Assembly (NCBI RefSeq): GCF_030159955.1 | Contig: NZ_BSNK01000002.1 | Span: 1,302,001-1,366,000 of the forward strand | Direction: 5' to 3' | Source: Algimonas ampicilliniresistens | GTDB lineage: Bacteria > Pseudomonadota > Alphaproteobacteria > Caulobacterales > Maricaulaceae | Length of the DNA: 64,000 nt | Shown here: piece after piece, positions 25,064-33,038 of the stretch | How the letters are laid out: the number at the start of each line of letters is the position of its first letter | Numbering within the stretch: the stretch's first letter is position 1 | Program-made: the position numbers and the translations under genes | Notes under the pieces: model-generated | The model's database searches: none | Told to the model about the DNA's origin: nothing | Seen by the model: the letters and a program-made list of their open reading frames with translations, nothing else

Positions 25064-26974
25064 CTAGGGCAGGTTCGGCGATGCAGAGCCGGACTCGCTA
25101 GCCGCGTTTTCCCACCGGTCGAGTAGGGCATTGAACGATGATTGCTGCAAGATGTTGTCCGGTTTGGCAATTTGCGGCAGTTCAGCCATCGGGCGAGTTT
25201 CCAAAGCTGCGCCCATAACATCCGAGAAAATGTCGGCAGGCAGCGTGCCGCCAGTAACCCGTTTCATCGGCGCATTGTCATCGTCACCGACCCAAACGGC
25301 GAGACTGAGACCCGGCGCATATCCCACGAACCAAGCATCGCGATTATCATTGGTGGTGCCTGTTTTACCCGCCACGCTGCGGCCATTGACTTGGGCGCGC
25401 CGTCCGGTTCCTGCCTGAACGGTCCGCACCAGCATCCGGTTCATATAGCGAATTTCTTCAGGGTTCAGCACGCGGGCCGGTTCGGGTGACAGACGGTCGT
25501 ATAGCGGCACACCTTCCCCGGTCGAAATCGACAATAGACCATAGCCGCTAGACGCGTCGCCCGCAGTCGCGAACGGCAAATAAGCCTCCGCCATGTCGAT
25601 GACAGAAACGCCCTGCGCGCCTAATGCGAGTGAGGCAAAGGGTTGTAGCCCGTCTAGACCCAGCTCTGCTGCCGTGGCTACGATCTGCTCACGCCCGACT
25701 TCTTCGGCGATCCGAACAGATACGGTATTGATCGACCGCGCGAGGGCATCCTCCAGCGTTATCGCTCCGGCGAATTCCTTTTTGAAATTCCGTGGTTGCC
25801 AGCCATCGATGGAAATGGGCGCGTCCATCCTCACTGTCCAAGGCCGAAGCCCGGCCCTTAAGGCGCTTAAATAGACGATGGGTTTGAAGCTGCTGCCCGG
25901 TTGACGTTTGGATTGGACCGCGCGGTTGAACTGACTGTCCCGATAGTTCGCGCCCCCGACCATGGTAAGCACTTCGCCGCGATCCCCTAGCATTACCAGC
26001 GCGCCCTGCGTCGCACCGAGGTCTGGGTCGAGATGGCTCGACACAGCGGTCTGCGCGGCACGCTGTAGAGCTTTGTCTAACGTCACTTGAATGACGAGAT
26101 CCCGGTTCGGAACGCCGACGCGGGCTTCGACTTCGGGCCAGATCCAGTCGATAAAGTAATCTGATGTATCGCTACGTCGGGGAGGTAGCACCACAACCGG
26201 CGTTGCCAGAGCCGCCGACAATACGCCGTCGTCCAGTAGATGCTGACGATTCATGCTGCGCAAGACTGTGTGCATACGGTCTGCGGCGCGCGCGGGGTTA
26301 TGCGTCGGGTTGAGGGCGGAAGGGGCCTTGAGCAATCCGGCCAGCAGCGCCGCTTCCGAAAGCGAAAGTTGATCGGGGGCGCGTCCGAAATAGGTTTCGC
26401 TAGCGGCTTCTAAACCCCATGCGCCGCCACCGAAATAAACGCGGGACAAATAAAGACGCAGCAGTTCGTTCTTGGTGAACCGGCGTTCCAACCACACGGC
26501 GATAATCATTTCCTGAGCCTTGCGGGTCAGGGTCTGCTCAGGTGTCAGAAAGACGTTTTTCGTCAGCTGTTGTGTCAGCGTCGATCCACCTTCGACCACG
26601 CGTCCCGCGCGCAGATTGGCGAGCGTCGCCCGAGCTAGACCATAGGGATCAACACCGGAATGCGCATAGAAACGACGGTCTTCGGTCGCGAGAACGGCCT
26701 GCCGGACATGGGCGGGCAGAGACTCAATGGGCATGGGCGCTAAGGCATGTGCGCCGCGCACAGCAAGATCACGGCCTTGCCGATCAACAATTTGAATAGA
26801 CGGCGGCCGTGTCTGTTCCCATAGTCGGGATGGATCAGGAAGGTCCGCGCTGATGTAGGCAAATGTGCCCAACACAGCCATCCCGATCAGGTAGCCAGCC
26901 GTACCGGCGCTCAGCAGCAGAGTGCGTGTGGTGCGGGTGAGCCAAGCTGGGACTTTAGGAAGCGCGACGCGCAT
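25064..26974 (-). CDS. Class A penicillin-binding protein (PBP1A-type transglycosylase/transpeptidase)
   Basis: Bifunctional peptidoglycan synthase of 636 residues anchored by one N-terminal helix (about 18-40). The GT51 domain has the catalytic Glu98 in ATEDRRFYAHSGVD and GGSTLTQQLTKN. The transpeptidase domain has the nucleophile Ser361 in GSSFKP, ARSINTV as the SxN motif, and AGKTGTTND as the KTG motif. All three penicillin-binding motifs are intact. It is shorter than PBP1A of E. coli and lacks its inserted OB domain, like PbpC/Pbp1-type alphaproteobacterial enzymes. It is convergent with the M48 protease. Confidence 0.93.
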   Translation of the reverse strand: MRVALPKVPAWLTRTTRTLLLSAGTAGYLIGMAVLGTFAYISADLPDPSRLWEQTRPPSIQIVDRQGRDLAVRGAHALAPMPIESLPAHVRQAVLATEDRRFYAHSGVDPYGLARATLANLRAGRVVEGGSTLTQQLTKNVFLTPEQTLTRKAQEMIIAVWLERRFTKNELLRLYLSRVYFGGGAWGLEAASETYFGRAPDQLSLSEAALLAGLLKAPSALNPTHNPARAADRMHTVLRSMNRQHLLDDGVLSAALATPVVVLPPRRSDTSDYFIDWIWPEVEARVGVPNRDLVIQVTLDKALQRAAQTAVSSHLDPDLGATQGALVMLGDRGEVLTMVGGANYRDSQFNRAVQSKRQPGSSFKPIVYLSALRAGLRPWTVRMDAPISIDGWQPRNFKKEFAGAITLEDALARSINTVSVRIAEEVGREQIVATAAELGLDGLQPFASLALGAQGVSVIDMAEAYLPFATAGDASSGYGLLSISTGEGVPLYDRLSPEPARVLNPEEIRYMNRMLVRTVQAGTGRRAQVNGRSVAGKTGTTNDNRDAWFVGYAPGLSLAVWVGDDDNAPMKRVTGGTLPADIFSDVMGAALETRPMAELPQIAKPDNILQQSSFNALLDRWENAASESGSASPNLP

Positions 26975-27039
26975 AACGGGCCTTGCGTGAACGAGCCTCT
27001 ATATTGCTCCGATCACGGTTAAGGTCCGCTTAAGTTTGT

Positions 27040-29007
27040 TCAGCTTGGCAGCTTTGCTGTTGGTCCGGCGAGCGTGCTTCCGCCGGCCCGTTTCGCGCCT
27101 TCACCGCGTGTGACATCTTGGTCGGTGGCGGCACAGAAAGACAGGACGGTAGCCCCTCGGGCGCGGTCTTCCTGTCCGGGTTGGATGAACTCAAGCCCAC
27201 CCTCAGCTTTTTTCGCCACGATGAGATCGAGATTGTCACCCCGGTCACGATAGAGGTCTTCAAGCGTATATTCGTCCGATAATTTGGTGACGCGGAAGCG
27301 CCAGCCCGACCACCAATCACGGGTCAGGGCATCGAATGATCGCCCGCGCGAGGTCAGTGTGCGTCCGCGCGACGTATAGGCAATGCCAGCATCCTCTGCA
27401 TCGCCATTGCCGTCATTATTGGTGACTTGGAATACACGGTGACGCCCGAGTTCTGGGGCAAATTCGACACTGACGAGCGCGTTGTAAGCGTCATTGGGTG
27501 TGGCCGCGATCAGGTGATTAAACTGCGAATGATCAAGCGAGTAATCAGCGTTCTCAGACAGGACTTCACCGAAAAACGTATTATGTCCGTCCAAACGTGC
27601 GGCCCGCAGGCGACGCCAGTTCGTGTCAGCAATCAACACCCCGATATTCATGTCGCGCAGCGCTTTGGCGAGGCCCAGTGACCAAGGGTTCGCGCCGACA
27701 ATCAGCACCCCATCACCACCACCGGCACTCTGTCCCAACGCTTTGGCCAAGGGCCCGATAAAGAAGCCAGCAAAGATGACGGTTACGCCGACGAGGGCAA
27801 AGGCAAGGGGCACAAATAGCGCACCCTGATCCAGTCCAAGAGCCTGCAATTCGGCAGCGAAGAGACCGGCAACGGCAACGGCAACAATACCGCGTGGGGC
27901 AATCAAGGCCACCAGCAGGCTTTCGCGCCAATCTAGACCGGACCACAAAGTCGACAACATAACGGCGATCGGGCGGACAAGGATCATCATCGCGGCGACG
28001 AAGGCCCAGACGCGCCATTCCAATAAGAAGGCTTTGAGGACGGCGGGCGTCAGGGTTGCGGTTAGAATGACGAACACGCCCGAGACGAGTATGATGGTAA
28101 TCGTTTCCTTGAATCGTCGCATTTCGACTTGCGCCGCGAACTTCAAATTCGCCATTGTCATGCCCATGGCAGTCACGGTCAGCAGCCCGGTTTCATCCGC
28201 CAGTTTGTTGGACAAAACATAGACGGCTAGGACCCAAGCCAGCACGACAGGGGCTTTGAGATATTCTGGAATATGGCCGCGCCGGAAAGACCAAGCGAGT
28301 CCATAAGCTGATGCAATGCCAACCACGAGCCCGAAGATGGCAGCAAAGGCTAACCGCCCGAAGATCGCGGCTGCACTGACGCCGGTCAGTTGAAAGACGA
28401 TGATTTCATAGCCAATCACGGCAAACAATGCCCCGACCGGATCATTGACGATGCCTTCCCATTTCAGGACGTTGGCGGGTCTTTGTTTGAGATGCGCTTG
28501 CCGTAACAGGGGCATGATCACGGTCGGGCCGGTCACGACGAACAGACCGCCCACCATAATCGCGATTAGAAGCGGTAGGCCGACGATATAATAGGCCGCT
28601 GCAGCCCCTAAAACCCAAGCAATCGGTCCGCCGAGGAAGACCATCCGCATCACAGCATTGCGGGCATCGCCCAAGTCTCGGAAACGCAGGTTCAACCCGC
28701 CTTCGAATAGAATAATGGCAACCGATAGCCCGACGAGCGGCCTATAAAGATCGCCGAAATCATTGACGGGATCGAGCCTGAAAGGCGTGATTATAGTGCG
28801 CAGGACTTCTGGAAGGTCGAGTTGCAACAAGGCCCCGAGAAGCGGTCCGAAGATCAATCCGGCGACAGCCATCAGAACGATGGCAGGACGTTGCAAGCGC
28901 CAGGCTAGCCATTGTGCGCCAATCCCCAAAACGCCGATGAGGGCGATCTTGATTGGCAAGCTGAATGCTGCGTAATGCGCGGCGTCTGCTGCGGCGGAAG
29001 CGGCCAT
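27040..29007 (-). CDS. CPA1-type sodium/proton antiporter with C-terminal nucleotide-binding domain
   Basis: Inner-membrane monovalent cation:proton antiporter of 655 residues. The N-terminal about 420 residues hold around 12 hydrophobic segments of the Na/H exchanger fold, including GLSVAIILFEGGLNLRFRDL and NDPVGALFAVIGYEI, the conserved Asp-containing helix. The C-terminal part (about 430-560) is a TrkA-N/RCK-like Rossmann domain: VLIVGANPWSLGLAKALRDMNIGVLIADTN. It probably gates transport by nucleotide binding, as in related NhaP-type proteins. Ion preference cannot be read. Confidence 0.88.
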   Translation of the reverse strand: MAASAAADAAHYAAFSLPIKIALIGVLGIGAQWLAWRLQRPAIVLMAVAGLIFGPLLGALLQLDLPEVLRTIITPFRLDPVNDFGDLYRPLVGLSVAIILFEGGLNLRFRDLGDARNAVMRMVFLGGPIAWVLGAAAAYYIVGLPLLIAIMVGGLFVVTGPTVIMPLLRQAHLKQRPANVLKWEGIVNDPVGALFAVIGYEIIVFQLTGVSAAAIFGRLAFAAIFGLVVGIASAYGLAWSFRRGHIPEYLKAPVVLAWVLAVYVLSNKLADETGLLTVTAMGMTMANLKFAAQVEMRRFKETITIILVSGVFVILTATLTPAVLKAFLLEWRVWAFVAAMMILVRPIAVMLSTLWSGLDWRESLLVALIAPRGIVAVAVAGLFAAELQALGLDQGALFVPLAFALVGVTVIFAGFFIGPLAKALGQSAGGGDGVLIVGANPWSLGLAKALRDMNIGVLIADTNWRRLRAARLDGHNTFFGEVLSENADYSLDHSQFNHLIAATPNDAYNALVSVEFAPELGRHRVFQVTNNDGNGDAEDAGIAYTSRGRTLTSRGRSFDALTRDWWSGWRFRVTKLSDEYTLEDLYRDRGDNLDLIVAKKAEGGLEFIQPGQEDRARGATVLSFCAATDQDVTRGEGAKRAGGSTLAGPTAKLPS

Positions 29008-29132
29008 GCGGGGTCCGTAATGACGCGGGCGAACCCGCTACAAAGGACACGCTCTAGCGTTTGAGGTCAGTAAGGGGAAGCGGCTAGACAGGCTTTAGCA
29101 GCGTATGATCCATGTATTATTTAAAGGATCGA

Positions 29133-29720
29133 TCAAGTTGTCATCCGCTGGATATCAAAACCAATTTCCTGCGTCCCGTAGCGGCCATTGTCATAATCAT
29201 CGATCCGGTCTTGGAAGAAGTCGGTCACATGCCGATAAATCGCTTCGAAAAGCGGTAGCAGCGCGTTTTCAGTGACGGGTTGGGGAACGCGAATCTCGGC
29301 TCCGTCCTCTAAGCGGACGAACATGGAATCGCCTTCTTTGCGACAGGTCACTTTCAGCCGCATGAAATCCTTGTCCTCAGACACGCGTACGGCAAGGCCG
29401 AAGCTGATCGGTTTGAGCGGCAGATAGCCTTTCCCGGCGACAGAAAAGGCGGCCGACTGATAGTTTTCAGCGGAAAACCGGCCTTCGGGCGGAACCAGAT
29501 AGACGCAATCACGGCGATCGCTCAGCCACGCGCATAATTCATCGCGCAAAGTCTCTGCCAAACTCCGAATTCGGGCATAGTTTTCAAAGCTAAGCTCACC
29601 ATAACGGCCAGCGACGTTGAAGAGAGTCTCCAGACGCGCAGCTCTGTCGGGTGCGTGAGCGCGGGCTCCGTTGGATGTCTTCGTCTCCGTAGAGTCCGAC
29701 TTTTTCTTATTCTTAGCCAT
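29133..29720 (-). CDS. Conserved-looking protein of unknown function
   Basis: A 195-residue protein I do not recognise. It begins with a Lys-rich, disordered stretch (MAKNKKKSDSTETKTSNGARAH) and a helical segment with RLETLFNVAGRYGELSFENYARIRSLAETLRDELCAWL. A compact mixed domain follows, with GYLPLKPISFGLAVRVSEDKDFMRLKVTCRKEGDSMFVRLEDG. An acidic-aromatic C-terminus (FFQDRIDDYDNGRYG) ends it. There is no signal peptide or membrane helix, so it is probably cytosolic. Codon use matches its neighbours and a GGGG site precedes the ATG. It stands alone between the antiporter and a divergent lipoprotein. Confidence 0.7.
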   Translation of the reverse strand: MAKNKKKSDSTETKTSNGARAHAPDRAARLETLFNVAGRYGELSFENYARIRSLAETLRDELCAWLSDRRDCVYLVPPEGRFSAENYQSAAFSVAGKGYLPLKPISFGLAVRVSEDKDFMRLKVTCRKEGDSMFVRLEDGAEIRVPQPVTENALLPLFEAIYRHVTDFFQDRIDDYDNGRYGTQEIGFDIQRMTT

Positions 29721-29894
29721 GAGCCCCGGTGCGATTTGCGCGCCGAACTGTCAAGGCGAAGGGTCGCTTCAGCGGGCCCTAGTAATTCCTGGCCTCACCG
29801 AGACATACGCAAAGACACTGGCACGTAACTTGAATGGTGATGTGGGAAGCTCAGTCATTTTATCTGAGCCAGTCGTGAGTTCTTGGAGGCCGTC

Positions 29895-30986
29895 ATGGCA
29901 AACGCATCGATCAAAGCCCTCGTTATTGTCGCCCTCGCAGGGACGAGCCTATCTGGCTGTTCCATCGTAGGGTCAGCAGCAAACGGTGCCTGGAGCGGTA
30001 CTAAAGCCGTCGCGGGTGTCGCCACATATCCTGTTCGCAGGGTCCTGCGCGGCGCACCGGACACTGACACGCAATTTGCATCTGTCGAAACAGAAGAAGT
30101 TGTCGAGGTCAAAACGGCCAGCATTGAGGGTGGGACAACGACCACAACCTCAACTCAGAAGACAGTTGAAATCGTCGAGACAGTCAACCTCTCTGCGACT
30201 GAATCCTACGATGTTGTGACGGTCGATAGCACGTCGTTCATTCAGCTGAATGGTGAGGGATCTCTGAAGGATTGGCGTGCCTGTGAAGTGCAGTCCAAAG
30301 GCTATTGGGTTTATAACGACATAAACATGACCGGATCGCTCAACCCGAAATTTGAAAGCTGCATGCGCGCTATGGATTATACGCTGGAAACCCAGCTGAG
30401 CGACGCCATGCTCGCCATGCTTAAATATGACGTCAAAGAGACGTCTGACACAGTCTTACTGGCTGAAACAGTGACAGAGACCAAAACTGTGAAAACGGAC
30501 ATGAAGATGGCCGCCGCCGAGCTTGAAAGCGACGTGACTATTGTTGAGACCGCACCGATCACGCTGATGGCTGAGACAATTGTTGAAGTTGAGAGCCCCA
30601 CAGTTATGGGCACCTCCATGGTGACAAAAACCACCACAACGGCAAAACAATCGGGCGATATCCTTGATACTGTCAAAATCTCTGCCAACAAATCCTATGA
30701 TATTGTGACCGTCGATGATGTGTTGTTCATTCGGCTCAATGGTGAAGCGTCCATGACGGAATGGCGTGCCTGTGAAACTCGCACGAACGGCTATTGGGTG
30801 TTTGACGAAACTAACGTGATCGGATCGCTTAATCCGGATTTCGAAAACTGCATGCAGGGTCTCGATTACACGCTTGAAACAGAACTGGGCGACGATCTTC
30901 CAGCTGTTTTCCTAGACGATAGCGATGATGTGTTGGAGATTACTGAAACGGCTGAATTGGCCATGGATGTCCAACCCACACCTTAA
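29895..30986 (+). CDS. Lipoprotein with two copies of an unknown Cys/Trp domain
   Basis: A 363-residue protein with a lipoprotein signal (lipobox LSGC, Cys22) and a GGAGG ribosome site. An SGTKAVAGVATYPVRRVL segment follows the anchor. Two copies of a 72-residue domain lie at residues 101-172 and 264-335, with 42 identical positions by my count. Each has SYD-V/I-VTVD, FI-x-LNGE, WRACE, GYWV, GSLNP-x-F-E-x-CM and DYTLETxL. Two Cys per copy are conserved and could form a disulfide. Linkers are Thr/Val/Glu-rich. I do not recognise the domain. Its 3' end overlaps the convergent epimerase by 4 bases. Confidence 0.8.
   Translation: MANASIKALVIVALAGTSLSGCSIVGSAANGAWSGTKAVAGVATYPVRRVLRGAPDTDTQFASVETEEVVEVKTASIEGGTTTTTSTQKTVEIVETVNLSATESYDVVTVDSTSFIQLNGEGSLKDWRACEVQSKGYWVYNDINMTGSLNPKFESCMRAMDYTLETQLSDAMLAMLKYDVKETSDTVLLAETVTETKTVKTDMKMAAAELESDVTIVETAPITLMAETIVEVESPTVMGTSMVTKTTTTAKQSGDILDTVKISANKSYDIVTVDDVLFIRLNGEASMTEWRACETRTNGYWVFDETNVIGSLNPDFENCMQGLDYTLETELGDDLPAVFLDDSDDVLEITETAELAMDVQPTP
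30195..30410 (+). repeat. Copy 1 of the duplicated 72-residue lipoprotein domain
   Basis: Encodes residues 101-172, from ATESYDVV to LSDAM. It is aligned without gaps to copy 2, which lies 489 bases downstream. Confidence 0.85.
30684..30899 (+). repeat. Copy 2 of the duplicated 72-residue lipoprotein domain
   Basis: Encodes residues 264-335, from ANKSYDIV to LGDDL. By hand count, 42 of 72 residues equal copy 1. WRACE, GYWV, GSLNP, CM and DYTLET are all kept. Confidence 0.85.
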
Positions 30987-31855
30987 GTCTCATCCATAGA
31001 CTTCAAAACGGCCCTCAAGCCGTCCTGATAGGTTTTGAAACGCGGCTCCCACCCGAGCCGCGTTTTTATATGTGAAATGTCCACTTTCTTAGACTCAGCG
31101 TAGAAGCTCCGCGCCATTGGCGAGACGGATGGATCATTAAGGCGGACAATAGGCGGGACATCGCGCCCGATAAGGTCTGCCGCGAAACGCAGAACATCCC
31201 CGGGTGGAGCCGGATGGCCATCGGCAACATTATAGATATCCTGCGGACTTGGCCGGGCTATCGACGCGATTAGGGCTGAGACGATATCGTCAATATGGAT
31301 GCGATTGACCACATGTCCGGGCGCATCAATGACCCGGGCGCTGCCGTCGATGATCTTTGTGAAAGGCGCACGACCTGGACCATAGATGCCTGCAAGACGG
31401 AAGATGTGCGTTTGGGGACAGGTCTCCAGCCACGCCAACTCAGCGTTCGCGCGGCGGTATCCACGCTCTAATCCCGGCGTCGGCGCTTCCCCTTCAAAGG
31501 CCCATTGTCCGGACCGGTCCCCATAGATGGACGTCGCGGATAAATAGCCGATCCATTTTGCATGGCTCTTTGTGCCTCTCAACGCGCTTAAAGCGGCGTC
31601 TGATCCGTCCCGGCTCGGTGGAACTGAGGTGAGAACGATGTCTGCGCGTTCAAATGTGTCTCGCATCGCTGCGGACCCAAAGAGCAGGTCGCCATTAGCT
31701 CGTGACGTATTTTGGACCGTCGCACCAGCGCGCTGCAATACGGGCGCCATCGCCTGAGCGACATAGCCATAGCCGATCAACAGCACATGCGCGCCAGATA
31801 GCGTCACAGCGGGTCCAGAGGTCAGAGGTAACTGCAATGTAACGCGCGGACGCAT
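30983..31855 (-). CDS. NAD(P)-dependent epimerase/dehydratase family protein (YeeZ-like)
   Basis: Rossmann-fold protein of the extended short-chain dehydrogenase group, 290 residues. The nucleotide-binding motif GYGYVAQAMA is near residue 28. WIGYLSATSIYGD and the downstream FRLAGIYGPGR match the YeeZ-like subfamily of sugar-nucleotide-epimerase relatives. The usual active-site YxxxK is not clear at its expected place (ERGYRRANAE), so catalysis is doubtful. GWEPRFKTYQDGLRAVLKS closes the domain. Start choice is weakly supported; no good ribosome site precedes 31855. Confidence 0.8.
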   Translation of the reverse strand: MRPRVTLQLPLTSGPAVTLSGAHVLLIGYGYVAQAMAPVLQRAGATVQNTSRANGDLLFGSAAMRDTFERADIVLTSVPPSRDGSDAALSALRGTKSHAKWIGYLSATSIYGDRSGQWAFEGEAPTPGLERGYRRANAELAWLETCPQTHIFRLAGIYGPGRAPFTKIIDGSARVIDAPGHVVNRIHIDDIVSALIASIARPSPQDIYNVADGHPAPPGDVLRFAADLIGRDVPPIVRLNDPSVSPMARSFYAESKKVDISHIKTRLGWEPRFKTYQDGLRAVLKSMDET

Positions 31856-31893
31856 TGTCGCGATGATCCCCCAGCCTCTATAACGCGCTCAAC

Positions 31894-32589
31894 ATGACGC
31901 GATTTTCCCAAACTCTTCTTTCCGCCGCAGCGACGCTTCTGGCAAGCTTAGCCTTGGCTTTGCCCACACATGCTGCAGATATGACGGAAGCGCTCGACGC
32001 GAAACATAAGGCCTGTTTGGAACGAATTGCTGTCGATCAGGAATTGGCGCTGGAAGAGGCGATGATCTGGAACGATCAAGGCGGCGGTCGCCGGGCGCGC
32101 CATTGTGAGGCGATGGCGCTATTTGCTGTGGGTCATGAGGCAGAAGCCGCCAACCGGCTCGACCAACTGGCCTCTGGCTCGGATGGCGGTTCTAAAGAGA
32201 TGCGGCGCAATTTCCGCTCGGAAGCGGCCAATTTTTGGCTAGCCGCCGCAAAGCCAGAAAAGGCCCATGCATCCGCCACGGCGGGACTCGAATATGATGA
32301 TGAGTTTGCCGATCTGCGCATTGCCCGCGCGCGTGCCGATGTCATGCAGGGAGAATTTGAAGAAGCCGAAGCGGAATTGAGTCTTGTGATTTTCCAAAAC
32401 CCAAGCCACGCCGAAGCGTTGCGTTACCGCGCCGATGCCCGCTTACGGCAAAAGCGGTTTGTGGCGGCTAAGGACGACATTGAAACGTCGCTGAAAGCCG
32501 ACCCGACATCGGTCGAAACGGCGCTCTTACGCGGCCATATCAATGAGGCCATTCGATTGTCTGATCAGGAAGCAACGCTCAGCGAATAG
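31894..32589 (+). CDS. Exported TPR protein
   Basis: A 231-residue protein with a cleavable signal (MTRFSQTLLSAAATLLASLALALPTHA). About three to four tetratricopeptide-like helical pairs follow, for example AALAVGHEAEAANRLDQLA-type helices and AEAELSLVIFQNPSHAEALRYRADARLRQKRFVAAKDDIETSL. It is expected in the periplasm, where TPR proteins act as adaptors. The partner is not evident. It is divergent from the epimerase gene with only 38 bases between them and no obvious ribosome site. Confidence 0.78.
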   Translation: MTRFSQTLLSAAATLLASLALALPTHAADMTEALDAKHKACLERIAVDQELALEEAMIWNDQGGGRRARHCEAMALFAVGHEAEAANRLDQLASGSDGGSKEMRRNFRSEAANFWLAAAKPEKAHASATAGLEYDDEFADLRIARARADVMQGEFEEAEAELSLVIFQNPSHAEALRYRADARLRQKRFVAAKDDIETSLKADPTSVETALLRGHINEAIRLSDQEATLSE

Positions 32590-32662
32590 AGGCCATACGA
32601 CGTCTGTTATCGATGGCGGAGTGTGAGTGCGCTACTCTGGCTCAATTCGAAGAGGAGACGTT

Positions 32663-33034
32663 ATGATTGCTTATACTACGGTCGGCACCAACGACATGGA
32701 CAAGGCCAAGGCCTTTTATGGAGAGCTGTTGGCGGAACTAGGCGCGAAACCGGGCTGGTCGTCCGACACGTTCACAGGCTTCAGCGTCGCGCCAAACCAA
32801 CCAAGCTTCGCTATCTGCACGCCATTTGATGGCCAGAAAGCAACGGTCGGAAACGGAATGATGGTCTCTTTGCTGGCGGGGACGAAGGACAAGGTCGACA
32901 GTCTTCACGCCAAGGCCTTAGCTCTCGGCGGCACGGATGAAGGCGCCCCGGGGGTCCGGGCCGATATTTTCTATATGGCCTATTTCCGCGACCTCGACGG
33001 CAACAAGATCGCTGTTTTTGCGCCGAATAAGTAA
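32663..33034 (+). CDS. VOC (glyoxalase/bleomycin resistance) family protein
   Basis: Small metal-dependent fold of 123 residues: MIAYTTVGTNDMDKAKAFYGELLAELG at the N-terminus and FYMAYFRDLDGNKIAVFAPNK at the end. This is the paired beta-alpha-beta-beta-beta layout of the vicinal oxygen chelate superfamily. The AGGAGA site supports the ATG at 32663 over the longer open frame from 32627. Family members include lyases, isomerases and resistance proteins, and the substrate cannot be assigned. It is convergent with the S9 peptidase, 4 bases apart. Confidence 0.85.
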   Translation: MIAYTTVGTNDMDKAKAFYGELLAELGAKPGWSSDTFTGFSVAPNQPSFAICTPFDGQKATVGNGMMVSLLAGTKDKVDSLHAKALALGGTDEGAPGVRADIFYMAYFRDLDGNKIAVFAPNK

Positions 33035-33038
33035 GGCC

